Shown here one piece after another: positions 1 through 12,000 of a stretch of DNA of 64,000 nucleotides. The notes under the pieces were generated by a model. That model did not search any database. It saw nothing but the letters and a program-made list of their open reading frames with translations, and was not told the origin of the DNA. This DNA comes from Hippopus hippopus (taxonomy: Eukaryota; Mollusca; Bivalvia; Cardiida; Cardiidae). Positions within the stretch are counted from its first letter, which is position 1; the number at the start of each line of letters is the position of its first letter. Location of the stretch: positions 30,374,266-30,438,265 of the forward strand of contig OX328103.1 of the NCBI GenBank assembly GCA_946811185.2. Direction: 5' to 3'. The position numbers and the translations under genes were made by a program.

Positions 1-1240
1 TTTATCTATGTTTACACAGCTGAGTAGGTCTACACACTTTCAAGTTTTAACAGAGTTTCTTCTCTCTAGCTGTAAGGATGTAGCTTTAAGTCCTAGCTTA
101 TTTAGTCAATGATTTTACTTGGTAAAGGGCAATACCATGTATGGCCATTCTTTTGATTTCTTAAAAATCCATCATGAGAAGCAAACCTTTTGTCAGTAAA
201 GTTGCACCAGCAAGACAAGGCTCAAATATATAAACCTTAATCCCTCAAAATTTTAAGCTTTTTCATAAAATAATGATACAGTATCAATAATGACCATAAC
301 TGCAATATAAGTACATTTCTGGATATATCTAAAATCTGCATTCTGCTATGAATTTCTAATTTAACTTTCAATGACAGCAAAATTCAAAAGTTTATTGTGC
401 TTACATAAAAAGATTGTTACAGTCTACCATCCCATATACCTAACATTCAACGGAACTGAAACATGTTCAAAATCATTTCTTGGAACTGGACAAATTCAAG
501 TGCTCTCAATGCAAGACTTTCCAGGGCTTATCAGTTTTTGGATCAAGTTTCACACAATGACCCAGAGAACAGAGTTTCTGGTCAGACTGATTCAGACTAA
601 TTATATGCAATAAATTATACTGTCCTATCAGAATGCTTGACAAGGTAACTGTTCCACCAGAATCTGGGATTTTCAGAGAAAGTGGGCTTGTACGTAGGAC
701 TGTAAATGCGGACCTGATTCACTGAAGCATGATTTTACATTAGAAATACTGGAAAGGCTTCAATATTCAACAAAAACGTAGTAACGTTACATAAGGTTTA
801 ATACAAATGGGTACTAAATTACGTTGATGCGACAGATGTAATTCTAACTATTGGACACATGTTAAATTTCATATTCGATTTCATTTCCGGGGACAGGCTG
901 GGCGGTAGTACCAACATCAAAAAGATTTTGAAGGAATTTTTTATATAAAAAAAGTTCTGAATTTCTCTGGTTACTCTGCCGAGTCTTTCTACCCAAACAA
1001 AACATATCAATTTATTTATTTATACATGTCTCTATAATTATATAGTGTATAGCAGTGAACATGTACCTTTCCGTTAAATAGAGAACTTTCGTTGAGGTAA
1101 TCACTTTAACTTCCAAGTGAGGCACCAACTTTTACGGGTGCATCTTTTGAACTTGTTCTTTGTCGTTTCAGTAATTTCCTCTTTCTATCATCGTATATGA
1201 CCTATATAAAATTGAACTTATAATTTCAACCAATTAACCC
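1..1240. other. Host non-coding DNA, no gene seen
   Basis: AT-rich sequence with only short open frames (longest 80 codons) that show no recognisable domain, no splice-bounded exon and no repeat family I can name. I see nothing functional here. Confidence 0.5.
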
Positions 1241-1395
1241 TTTCGGCGCCATAGGCGAAATCGGAGACTTTTGCGGACGGCATAGATCAAGATGAGACCT
1301 CACGGAACGTGGAGTCTGATCCTGGATCTATGCCATCTATTTGTGTAGTCAAGCCTTTAAGAGAACATAGGATTGTATCTTCAGCCGTCAAAATG
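1240..1395. repeat. Degenerate palindromic MITE, family B
   Basis: A diverged copy of the family recognised elsewhere in the window by a palindromic core (AGACTGCACGTTCTGTGCAGTCT) flanked by GATCAAGATC and GTGTAGATC. Here the core is broken but the flanking 'aaccctttcggcgcc' and 'atagatcaagat' segments remain. Confidence 0.4.
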
Positions 1396-1710
1396 GGTCG
1401 AGTTTATTTATTTGGCGCTGAAAAAGTTAAATCGCATACATGACACTAATGTGATTCAAACGGTAAATTTCTATGGAAGAATTAAAGCTATAGAAAACGT
1501 CCTTCCCTTCCCCGATAAACTTCTTTGAGGCTATCACAAATCGAATGAACCTTCCGGCGACAATTTTAAACTTATACAAATGGAAGTTTAAAATAAAACA
1601 CTGGTGTAGAAAACATTGCGTGAAAGTGTGAAATTGTTCACTATGGGTAATTTCACCTATTCCCACAATGTTTTCCAAAGACGTCTCCTTCTTATGTGCT
1701 AAAACGATAT

Positions 1711-1971
1711 GAGCAATGCTCTATGAAAAGCGGGCTTAATGCGTTTGAGAAAAGTATCGACCCAGGTCAGCCTGCACAGTCCGCGCAGGCTGGCCTGGGC
1801 CGAAACTTTTGACATTCTGTGAATTTTCTGCATGTCAAAGGACCACTGTTCTACATGATTCAGTAGGTTGTTGCAAAAAACAGATTTTAGGGATGTAGAA
1901 TGCTGTGATAACTTGTTTGGTATCATGCATCACAGAGATGCATTAAGCCCCCTTTTGCCAGAGCATGGCCC
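1711..1971. mobile_element. MITE family A copy 1
   Basis: A non-autonomous palindromic element. It starts GAGCAATGCTCTATGAAAAG and ends with the complementary CTTTTGCCAGAGCATGGCCC. The centre is an inverted repeat, CAGCCTGCACAGTCC / CGCGCAGGCTGGCCTGGG. At least nine copies of this family lie in the window. It encodes nothing. Confidence 0.85.
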
Positions 1972-2591
1972 AATTATATATAGGAAAAGGTGAACTCATT
2001 ACAACCTATAGCAATTGTGTACCAGATGGCACTGAAATCATTTTTGTGAAAATATGTAAAATCTCTAAATAAATGGTTTACTAAGTAAATAACGTAAAAT
2101 TAATGTAGCGAAATGAGAAATTCGTCATTTCGCGACAATATTTTTAAAAGTAGTCTGCTGAAGACTCATTTATGCAACTGCAGGTGGAAATGAGTTAATA
2201 TGGCAAATTTTAGACTTCCCGCCTTTTTATTCCTTCTACCACCTTTTAAGTCCTTTTTTCATGTAGTATTGTTAAGACAAATACATCAAATTATGCGAAA
2301 GGAAAAGAGTAAGTGGGATAATCAACTGCATTCAAGTGATATTCAAATTACATCCCATGAATTGGATGTTATCAGGTCATAAAATCCCGTTTTTCTGTGA
2401 ATCCGTATGCATTTCTTCATATGAATACTTACTGATTCACAGATGATAAAATCACTAGTGATGATGTGATCCCGTCACTAGTAATAATAATAACTGTAAA
2501 GTTAAAAGGAAAAAAATATATATACATATATACATAATGCACGGAGAAATCCCAGTAGTTCACTATTATAATAATTAGATGATAATCAAAC

Positions 2592-2850
2592 GAGCCATGC
2601 TCTGGCAAAAAGGGGCTTAATGCATCTCAGTGATGCATTATACCAAGCAAGTCATCTCATAATTATGGATCCATAAAACCCATTTCGTATAACAACAGAC
2701 TGAATCATTTGGTGAAATGGTCCTTTGATATGTAGAAAATTAACCATTGCAAAAAGAGTCGATTCATGTCAGCCTGCACGGACTGCACAGGCTGGCATAG
2801 GTCGATACCTTCTGCAGATGCATTTAGCCTTTTTTTCACGGAGCATGGCT
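2592..2850. mobile_element. MITE family A copy 2
   Basis: Same ends (GAGCCATGCTCTGGC / CACGGAGCATGGCT) and the same central palindrome (CAGCCTGCACGGACTGCACA) as the copy at 1711. The interior has drifted. Confidence 0.85.
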
Positions 2851-2969
2851 GAAATGCATTTGAGTGAAATTAAAAATATGTCACGAGAACTGGTTATATA
2901 ATCAGGTCTAAAAAAATTCTAAAAGACGAAAAAAATACACTGAAAGAAAACAAATGTTTCTCAGATCGG

Positions 2970-3270
2970 TAAAGGCTATGGATAATAAAATAATATGGGG
3001 TGTATATATCACCCCATATTTTTCTGTCATTAATAAAAAGACATACATATTAATTATATCGAATTCTGGAGGCGTTCATATATTAAGAAATTCTGAGGGA
3101 CATACAGTGCAAATCTGAGATGTTTTTCTACAGATGTAAATTTCTAACGTTATACCACGAAGAATCAAATAATGTGGAGTGTATAAATCGCCCCACATTT
3201 TCTGATCATCAGGTATACGACACACATGCCAACTCTACCGAATTTCAGGGCGTTTTTCTTTAGCTAAATT
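2970..3270. repeat. Duplicated unit with ATGGGGTG hairpins
   Basis: Two diverged copies of a ~190-bp unit, each centred on a short hairpin: AATATGGGGTGTATATATCA with CACCCCATATTTTT near 2990, and ATGTGGAGTGTATAAATCG with CCCCACATTTT near 3175. A third hairpin of the same type lies near 4250. Nothing coding. Confidence 0.55.
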
Positions 3271-4244
3271 ATTTGGCATATAGAAAGCATATCTTGTAAA
3301 TATTAGTTTATGTATAAAAATGCATTAAGTCTGGCTTCAAGTGATGTGGACTGGACTGATTGGCCCATATCTATTCATCGTTACGAAGAAAAATAACCGG
3401 AGTAATAACGCACATTTGAATATTTCATTATCTATTTATACATAAACTGTACTGGGAACAGTTATGCACTTAATGGAAAGAAAAATTGAGCATTCAATAA
3501 CTAAATGGTAGATACTAGTATAAGCGTTCCTTTAAGCCTGCTGGAAATGAAATTCATTGAAGGTTGCATATTTGATAATGAGCAAAGAAAATGTAGGCTT
3601 TTATTTCTTGAACAAATTGACATGAAATATATGAACTCTGTTATTATATAGCAGACGTTTGAATTACTCACGGTCCAGACTAAGCTTCGTCTATTGTCGT
3701 CTGAATGCGGAACTATGTGAACGATTTTCAACTCTTTATATGGCTAATTTATTCATCGTGTCTGAAAAGAATACTTAAAATACCTGAAGTATACATGATT
3801 CTGTTGGTTTTGATCGGTAGTTCTTGGCGAATGATATTGGTCCAAGATGCATTTTCTGTGCAGTCTGATCTTGATCAATGTCATCCGCAAAACCTGCTTA
3901 TTTTGACTTTGGCACTGAAAGAGTAAAACCAGACATCTACCGTTAACAGAATTTCCGTACGTCCGATTATACGCGATGATTTAAAAATTCACTATCAAAT
4001 TGTTCCTTGCCAAGAGGTCGATTTCAAGTCAATTTGTTCGAGCAATACCTACAGGTAAACATGCACCAAGAATTACGGGGCTTTATATATGCTCACAGAC
4101 CGCTTTATCAGTACAAACGGACTCGATTTGACAATTGTATAAAGGGAAGTAACTGCAGTTTCTTATATATATGATATCTACCTAAAACCTAGTTGACATA
4201 ATATTTCACCAGATAATACTTTAGGCCCTGTCAACCTTCAAGAG

Positions 4245-4345
4245 AGCAATGAGAAAATGTGGGGTGATTTATACACCCCATATTTTCTGACGCCCCACAG
4301 TAAAGGTCTTATACAGGAAGTCACCCCATATATAGGGACATCTCT
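4245..4345. repeat. Third ATGGGGTG hairpin copy
   Basis: GAAAATGTGGGGTG / CACCCCATATTTTC form a stem with a 7-base loop, followed by a partial second copy (TCACCCCATATATAGGG). Same motif as at 2990 and 3175. It is followed at 4349-4373 by a short (GT)n run. Confidence 0.5.
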
Positions 4346-4511
4346 TAGGGTGTGTGTGTGTGTGTGTGTGTATTCTTTTCTATTAATGGTGTGACTTATC
4401 ATTCTTAAACGGGAAAGCATTGTTTTAATCCTTTAAAAATTACTTGTTAGATTAAAAACAAATTTTTGGATATGACCATTTATGTAATATTCTATATTTA
4501 GGCTACAATAT

Positions 4512-4798
4512 GAGCCATGCTCTATGAAAAGTGGATGGAAGCCTGTGCAGTACGCGGGATTGTGTGGTTAAAAGTTACCTTTTGTGTGTGTGTCCGCGCA
4601 GGCTGACACAGATCTACACTTTTTGCTATTAAAGCATTTTTCGCTTGTCAAAGCACCAGTGTACCTGATAATTTAGAAAATTGTTATTCAAAAATCAGTG
4701 GGTTGTTATAGGTTTTATGGATCCATAATTATGCATTTAGATGCCTGGTACAATATATCACGAAGATGTATTAAACCCCATTTTAGCAGAGCATGGTT
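4512..4798. mobile_element. MITE family A copy 3 (rearranged)
   Basis: GAGCCATGCTCTATGAAAAG at the left and AGCAGAGCATGG at the right. The centre is interrupted by a GTGTGTGTG-rich insertion and the hairpin is lost. Confidence 0.75.
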
Positions 4799-5120
4799 TA
4801 TATAGATATACATGTACCACAAACATTGAACATACAGTTACGTGTAAACAGGTAGAATATGTATTTGTTAAAATACCTGTGCGTTACATATTTGTTAGAC
4901 TACCTATGCTGGAATCGAACTTAATTCTACGAAATGAAATGTGTTGGTCCGTCATGTCACGCCACCTCGTGTGTGAGAAATAAACAATTCGCTTTTGCCT
5001 TAGATTTAAAAAAAAATCAAATTTTGTGACCCATCATAACTATGCCTAACACCCCTTCACTGTGGCCTAGTCAATTTGTTTAAAGTACATTTGTGTCATT
5101 GGTCAGGGGTAGAGGGAGGG

Positions 5121-5330
5121 GTCCTGCATGGCTCAGTGGTAAAGTCTAGGACTCGATAACTAGAGGCCCCTGGTTCGAGCCTTACTGGGAGCACAGGAGC
5201 ACTCGTGGGAGCGTCCTTGGGCAAACAACTCACTGACTTAGCCTAGTACTGGTGAAATCTAGGACATACATGCATAAATGAGCAATGCCTGATATGACTG
5301 AAATGATGTTATAATCTGCGCAATCAATCA
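5121..5330 (+). mobile_element. tRNA-derived SINE
   Basis: The head resembles a tRNA gene: A-box-like TGGCTCAGTGG and B-box-like GGTTCGAGCC with about 30 bases between. A tRNA-unrelated body (CTTGGGCAAACAACTCACTGAC) follows, then a simple-repeat tail. The lack of a foldable acceptor stem and the long body argue against a functional tRNA gene. Confidence 0.75.
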
Positions 5331-5402
5331 GTCGGTCGGTCGGTCAGTCACGCAGTCACTCACTCAGTCACTCAGTCAGTCACTCAGTCACTCAGTCAGT
5401 CT
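5316..5402. repeat. (CAGT)n-type simple repeat, SINE tail
   Basis: Degenerate tetranucleotide repeat of CAGT, CGGT and CACT directly after the SINE body, as expected for a SINE tail. Confidence 0.75.
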
Positions 5403-5559
5403 TCCCTGCTTTGGGATTCTTTAAATACGAGTCGTTGTTAAGAGGAAATTAGCCAGAGACAATCCGCTAGCTCTCAAAGCTGGAATTAAACCATTGAACT
5501 AGGGCGACAAAGAGGCCTTTCGCCGTTTAAAAATTTTCCTATATATTTACGACCTTGTG

Positions 5560-5640
5560 GAAGAAGGCTTCTGGCCGGGATTCGAACTTACAGCCCCTAT
5601 AACAACGGAAGAACAAACCGAGGCTAGTCAGTCACGTGTA
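5560..5640 (-). mobile_element. SINE head fragment
   Basis: Read on the minus strand, a B-box-like GTTCGAATCCCGG lies about 35 bases after an A-box-like stretch. It looks like the 5' part of another tRNA-derived SINE, heavily decayed. Confidence 0.4.
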
Positions 5641-6800
5641 GGACTTTAACTCTCACTACCATGTAAATAAATTACACATGGCTATAAATATAGTCCACTG
5701 TAATTGAAGAAACAGTTTGGTCATTATCTAAAATAAAACAGTGTACAATGTAGACCAACGATCAGAATGCACGTTTTGTGCGGTCTGATCTTTATCTACA
5801 CTGTACACAAAAGCTTCTGGTATCGTCTATGGTAAGAAGAGTTACACCAATGGGTTGCTGCCTGCTGGTTTGATTCTAGACTGGGTCCAGGCGGTAATGT
5901 TTTCTAGTAACTCCTTATTGTGGTCTCCTTTCACGGCCTAAACAGATCTGTAGCAAATAGAGAATACGTGTATATGGTTGGTACCGAGATATAACTCCTA
6001 GATTTTCGTTCGAGTCGGACGTTATTTGATTGCTGTTTCTATTCTAATGTCGCCAGAACTCGAGGCGTTTGGGCGTTCACTTGTGAGACAATACTATGTA
6101 ACGTTGCGTTAACACTTAACAGTCAGCATACGTAGCAAAACTCGACATACTTACAATAAAAACATTGATATCATGCTAGAATTTGTGAACAAGAAATAAC
6201 TTTTTAAAAAAGAGAGACGGCGTAAGAGGGACTGGAATGTGACTTTTGCAAGTCTTTTGTGGTTTGATATAAATAAAGATAATGAAAAATAATTCTCAGA
6301 CTCGCCATCAATGGCCTCGTTTTCCTCATTGTTTGTGTATTGTTGACAAGTGAAATTTTCAATTAAGAAAAAATCATAAATGAAAATGTTCAGCTTTGAT
6401 TTTAATCAAAATCAGTGTTGAAAACACAGCAGTTGCTGCTAAAAATTACCTGGGGAGACGATTGTGTCCTCGACTACGCCGGCAGGGTTCCGCCGAATAA
6501 ACATGTCCACATTTTTTCCCAGTCGCAAAGTACTATTCATTCTTTCGGATATAGCACTGTTAAGTAGGTCAAAAGCTAGCGTAGTCAGCAACGCCGAAAA
6601 AATGACTCATTTTTGATGATAGATGTATATGGGTATTCTAGTTTGATATAATAAGAAATATTGCCGTCTTCGGATTACTAGAATAAGTGCGTACTTAGAT
6701 TGTGAAAATCTCTTGAACACAGGTGGCATTGTAAACAAATCCAATTTATGAATAAATTAAACAAATGAGATATATAATCAGAAATATGAGGAGCAGAAAT
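5640..6800. other. Host non-coding DNA with a family B MITE remnant
   Basis: No gene seen. A family B palindrome remnant lies at about 5745-5815 (TGCACGTTTTGTGCGGTCTG core). At 5970-5990 the string TATATGGTTGGTACCGAGAT closely resembles the ends of the palindrome that the Polinton interrupts, so this may be a solo piece of that family. Confidence 0.5.
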
Positions 6801-6808
6801 GTGATGTA

Positions 6809-6914
6809 TATATGGTTGGTGCCAATATGGATAAGTTTATCCGGCTCGGTCCGAAAACTGTAGAGAGCTCGCTCTCTCAGTTTTCTAGGCCTAACTTGAT
6901 AAACTTTATCCATC
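6809..6914. repeat. Host palindrome, left portion, split by the Polinton
   Basis: Imperfect foldback of about 120 bp. The outer arm TATATGGTTGGTG (6809-6821) pairs with CACCAACCATATA at 25127-25139, on the far side of the Polinton. Inside it, GGATAAGTTTATC pairs with GATAAACTTTATCC, and GAAAACTG..AGAGAGC pairs with GCTCTCTCAGTTTTC around a 2-base centre near 6868. Removing the Polinton and one TSD copy restores a continuous palindrome, probably an older MITE-like element. Confidence 0.7.
6909..6914. repeat. Target site duplication, left (TCCATC)
   Basis: TCCATC directly abuts the first base (AGTAGATAG) of the left TIR. The same six bases follow the right TIR at 25117-25122. Six-base duplications are standard for Maverick/Polinton integration. 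Confidence 0.9.
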
Positions 6915-7141
6915 AGTAGATAGTAAAATTCCCACCCTGGCGCAAAATCGTCCAAAAATCACAAAATGAGCCAGAATTCCCACCACAACTAACCACACAC
7001 ATAAATTTCTTAATCGACTAACCCTTCAACCGACTAACCCTAACCACAACTAACCACCCGCATAAATTTCTAATCGACTAACTAGTTAACCAGACAAACC
7101 GACTAACTAGTTAACCACGAATATAAGACTAACTTAAATTT
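6915..7141 (+). repeat. Polinton left terminal inverted repeat
   Basis: 227 bp from AGTAGATAGTAAAATTCCC to CTAACTTAAATTT. It matches 24890-25116 inverted with about 8 substitutions and no indels. The inner half is a tandem array: CACAACTAACCAC occurs twice and CGACTAAC four times. Confidence 0.95.
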
Positions 7142-7186
7142 CAAAAATTTTTGATAAACAATTATATTCAGAATTAAAACAACATA

Positions 7187-8900
7187 ATGGAAAACTATTT
7201 AGGAAGTACAATTAATAATGATTTAAATGAATTATTTAGTAATCATGGACTGGATTTATTACGTTAATATTATTTATTGAATGGGGAAACTCCTCAACAA
7301 GCATTTGCGAGGGCCAGCGTAGCTTATAGTAAAGGTGATGTAGAATTTGCGCAGAGGATATATAATTATGCATCTTCTCGTAAATTTATGTTTTCTTCTC
7401 CTATATTGAGTAATGCCCCATTACCAAATACAAAAGGGCAAAAAAGTCAACCAATTTCCTGTTTTTTGAGTTACGTTCCTGACAAGATAGAGGGTATCAT
7501 TGATCATCTAAGTGACACATGTTGGTTTACAGTAGTAGGAGGAGGAATAGGAGCCGATTGGAGTTCATTTAGATCATCTGACGGTAAATCACCTGGACCA
7601 ATTACATTTTTAACACCTATCAATGCGGCAATAAACTCATATAAACAAGGGAAAACAAGAAAAGGAAGTTATGCCGCATATTATTGTTACACACCCAGAA
7701 ATAACCGAATTCATCTCAATGAGGATACCAACAGGTGGAGATATTAATAGAAAAAATTTAAATCTATTTAATGCTATTAATATCACTGATGGCTTCATGA
7801 GAGCGGTTAAAAATGGTACAAATTATGACCTTATAGATCCAAAAACAAAGGTCAGAACTCCAACAAATGCTAGGAGAATATGGGAAACCATTCTTGAATC
7901 CAGAAGTAGAATAGGAACACCATATTTAAATTTTATTGATACTATAAATGCAGATCTACCTCGAGTAATGAAAGACCAGGGATTAAAAATCCATGGAAGT
8001 AATTTATGTAATGAGATTCATTTACCTACTGACGCAACTACAGATGCTGTATGTTGTGTATCATCCGTAAACGTTGAGTATTATAGAGAATGGGATGAAC
8101 AATTTATAAGAGATATTGTAAGATTTCTAGATAATGTATTAGATGTATTTATCTCAAATGCTCCAGACAATATTAAGAAAGCAAAGAAAGGAGCAATAAG
8201 AGATAGACCATTGGGTTTAGGAATCATGGGATTAGGATCTTTTTTTCAAAAAGAAGGTATTCCATTTGAATCAGATGAGGCAAAGAAACTTAACATTGAA
8301 ATATTTAAGAAAATGAAAGAATATGCATTAAAAGAAACCGAACAACTGGCAAAAGAAAGAGGTGAATGTCCTTCTATGGAAGGCACAGGAAGACGAAACA
8401 CTCATTTATTAGCTGTTGCCCCAACATCTAACAGTTCATTAATTATTAATTGCTCGGCTTCTATTGAGCCAAATATAGCGAATGCATATACATTAAAAAC
8501 AAGAGCTGGAACATTTCTGTGGAAAAATAGATATTTAGAAGATGAACTAGAAAAGATCAACCTCAATAACAAAGAAACTTGGGATTCCATAATAAAAAAC
8601 AAAGGTTCAGTAAGTCATTTACCTTTGTCTGATGAGACAAAAAAAGTTTATAAAACAGCTAAGGAAATAGATCAGTTAAAAATTATAGAATACGCCACAG
8701 ACAGACAGAAATATATATGCCAGGGGCAATCATTAAATGTATTCATAAGCGCAGCCGCCACAAAAAGGGAAGTCCATGAGATCCATTACAAAGCTTGGAA
8801 AATGGGATGCAAAGGATTGTATTATTACAGAGGAGAAGCTGTAGATAAAGCTGAAGATATCTCTACTACTCCAAAGGAATGTCCCAGATTTGTAGCGTGA
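7187..8900 (+). pseudogene. nrdA: Class I ribonucleotide reductase large subunit (NrdA), marine-phage type, disrupted
   Basis: The alpha subunit of class I ribonucleotide reductase reduces NDPs to dNDPs. About 570 codons start at ATG 7187, with no N-terminal ATP-cone. Visible active-site residues: the first redox Cys (QPISCFLSYV), the N-x-C-x-E radical loop (SNLCNEIHL), its partner Cys (AVCCVSSVN) and a Tyr pair near the end (GLYYYRGEA). GRRNTHLLAVAPTSNSS, CQGQSLNVF and KTRAGTFLWKN match what I know of NrdA from marine tailed phages rather than animal RRM1. The C-terminus lacks the usual Cys pair. Two lesions: an in-frame TAA at 7265 after codon 26, and a one-base frameshift near 7672-7685. 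No small subunit is encoded nearby. The gene is the first one inside the left TIR and reads inward; it shares the AT-rich composition of the rest of the element, so it was part of the virus-like genome. Confidence 0.9.
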
Positions 8901-8931
8901 TTATTAAATTGTTAAAATAACAATTTAGTAA
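8901..8931. terminator. Perfect AT hairpin between convergent reductase and polymerase genes
   Basis: TTATTAAATTGTTA and TAACAATTTAGTAA form a 14-bp stem (one mismatch) with an AAA loop, immediately after the reductase stop. The two flanking genes converge here. Its placement suggests a 3'-end or processing signal; function is inferred. Confidence 0.5.
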
Positions 8932-9000
8932 TTTATATAGTAGTGTGGTAGAAAATGCGGGATTTGGAGATTTGTATAAGGATAACTTTATTTTTTAAAA

Positions 9001-12000
9001 TTATATTTTATAATGCCCCCAGGCTAGTGTATCTATTTTATTTTCCAAGACAAACCTTTTATCATAACTTGATCCTAGCGCTTTTTTGTTTAACTCTTCA
9101 GTATACATATCATGGCCCCTACTTCTTAAAACAGTCATCTTTCTATACTGATCCTTTTCTGTAAGCAAACACTCGTTGTAATTATCAAAATTTATCTCTT
9201 TCTTGATAACCGCTTTTTTAACACCTTTACATCTTTTATCTTCCTTACCATCTAAAGTTTCATAAGCATACATTTTCGCTCCTAGACCAACGAACTCAGT
9301 CATAATCTTACCACCTAACTCATCTTTAAACGTTCCAACTACTCGTGCATTACAATCATTTTTTAAGAAATGATCTTTAGGATAATTGTTTGTATCAAAC
9401 ATTTCAGGTACATCTTTTTCTATATCCTTATACAAATTTTTAGTTTCTATTTCAAGAATAAAACTATCTGTATCAGTATAACACATTCTAACCTTTTCAC
9501 CATACTTAGCTTTAAAGTAATTATAATAGGTTTTTTGCATATGTGTTTTACTGATGTCTAAAATACTTAATCCTGAGTAAATAGGTTTAATATATTTTAA
9601 ATCAGTCTTTTTCATGTGTACCGCTGTTAGGTTTTCATCGAATATTGTTGTGTGGCTATAGTTTGGTTTTGCTACTAATTTCCTATAACGCTCCTCATTA
9701 GAAACCAGGTGTATCGTTACTCTATTTCTCAGGTTTTCCATAGTCTTACCAAAGACTGAATTATTCATCAACTTAAAAAAATCTTTTTCAAAATTATTTT
9801 TAGCTGTTTTTCTTAGTTCAATGTTTGTATTAATGTATGACTTAAGCCGTGCACTTTCCTCAAACTTAATTCCTCTATGTATTTTAGTAATCTTTAAGCC
9901 TAAATCAACACATGTTTTTAAGGCTTCATGGTGAATAACATAATTCTTTTTATTATTTAAGTTTGGAATAAGTTTTTTCTACTTTTTCTATCTTTAAACG
10001 TTCAGGTGCTAAAGGAAAGTCATTGTGTAAATCATGTAATTCTTTAGGATATTCTAAATCTACTTCTAATATACATGGGATTTTTTGCCAAATTTCTAAT
10101 TCTTTATTTTTCATCCATTTAAAACCATGTGTAGGAAGAGGACGACTCATTGCCCAAGGGTAAAGGCTGTTTGTATCTATATATAATAAATATTTTGATG
10201 GTTTACTAGGATCATATAATTTACCCATATCCTCATTATTTGCTTTTACATATCTTTTACTACACATACTAACACCCCCTTTAATACCTAATTCTACCAT
10301 CAAAAGCATATCAGGATCAGATAAAAGTTCAAGGTTTACTTTTGTTATTTTCAATGCTGCATCCCAAGCTAAACAAGGAGCAGTGTAATACCAACTAGAA
10401 TCTAAGTCATAGTTTTCACAGCAAACATCTCTAAAGTTCTCAAAAACATCTGCTAAAAGCAATACATCTATTTTATTATAAAGTTCTAAGTAATCCTTAA
10501 ACGTTTTCATATTAAAAGCGTTCCAAACCTTTTGCGCATGAGCATAATCTTCATCTGTAATTCCTTCCTTGTTTAAACTAGAGTAAAATGCTCCTTTAGG
10601 TGGTAATTTCTCTTCTTTAAGTTTATCAAAAGAATCTAGGTACTCATAAGGAAAAACTCCTTTTCTCCTAACTAACGGTAGTTGTTCTTTAGTGAAATAT
10701 TTTGATAAAATTTTTAACTGACTTTCCTCTAAGTTGCTTGAAAGTTTATCCAAACTAGAACTCATAAACTTAAAGCTATCAAGGAATCAATTTTATGGTT
10801 TATATTTTCTCCAACCCAAATGTCTTTACTAAAACTAATATATTTCTCTTCATTATTTGGAATACAGTCAATCTTTCCAGCAGATTTACCAAGACGTTTA
10901 ATAAAAAGATGAGAATCATATCCACTAAGATTATGAAGGTACACAGGTGTGAAGTTAGGATTTTTAGCTTTTAGGTTGCATTTATTATGCGCAGCGCCTC
11001 TATATTTACCTGTAAAATGACAATGATCTCTTACTCTACAATTAGCACGATTAAATTTTCCGCCACAAATCCAGCAGTGTGTTTGTTGTTTATATTTTAT
11101 TTCTTCCTCTATTGTCATTTCAATAGGCTTTGGGTTTTGGTGGTACCGTTGATGAATTTCTTGTATATCATCTTTTAACCGGTTTATAAAAACTTCCTCA
11201 GCATTTTCTCCAACATAACTTCTTTCTATAGGAGCACACACAGTATTATCAAAACATTTTACAATATAGGAAAAACTGCAAGGTATATGCTTTTGACGTT
11301 GTATAGTATAACTTTTTTCTGGGTTTGGTTGGCATGTGTATATTGGTTCTAAAACACTTTCAAAATCAGCGTATACAGCAAAGGGAACCCGAAGTTTTCT
11401 AGCATGGTTTTCAAAAGCTAACATGGCATTTCTAAAGTAATAGGTTCATGTTCATTACAGTATTGTTGATGTTTTTCTAAAAGTTCTTTACTACCAAAAT
11501 GATTTAAACATCGCCTGCAATACGATACACTACCATGATCAATCGCTTGTTTTCTCATTAAACTACTAAATTTTTTTATGAGGGAATAGTGCATGTTTTC
11601 CTCATCTTTAATAAAAAGAAGATCAATATGTTTACTTTTTTCGTTATCTGTAATTCTTAAAGGATAAAATTTACAATCATTGGTATACCCATAAACATTT
11701 ACACTAATTTCAGGATTTTGTTTTTCGAACTTAATGATACCTTTAAACGAAACAGGATACTCTATTCCCTCCATGTTTACACTACTTTCCTTTGCTTGTA
11801 AAGCCTTGTCAACTCTCTCTGCATCACGCTCTTTAGGGTTTAACGCTCTTAAAACACACCATAAAAAGCATTTGTTATCTTTATTTTTCATATTGATAAC
11901 TGCTTTTTTGTTAGCAATCCATTTTGGTAAAGGTAAGTGGCCATTAGCTCTTAAAGGAACATAAGCAGCTGTATGTAGTTCTAACCGCACTATACTTCCA

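Noticed and set aside
4238..4420. Short ORFs with THTHTH or SLSLSL runs here and at 50329-50544 and 60993-61268
   Set aside because: They are translations of GT, GA or TC microsatellites; only the exon 6 part of 50362-50466 is real coding sequence.
5121..5195. Possible tRNA gene (also at 33426, 36060, 51960 and 54540)
   Set aside because: A and B boxes are present, but the ends do not pair into an acceptor stem and each is followed by a shared non-tRNA body and simple-repeat tail; these are SINEs.
6746..6955. ORF across the Polinton left boundary
   Set aside because: It runs through a host palindrome and into the TIR; no homology and no promoter.
7187..8900. Host ribonucleotide reductase retrocopy
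   Set aside because: No poly(A) tail, no target duplication of its own, motifs unlike animal RRM1, and composition and position match the Polinton.
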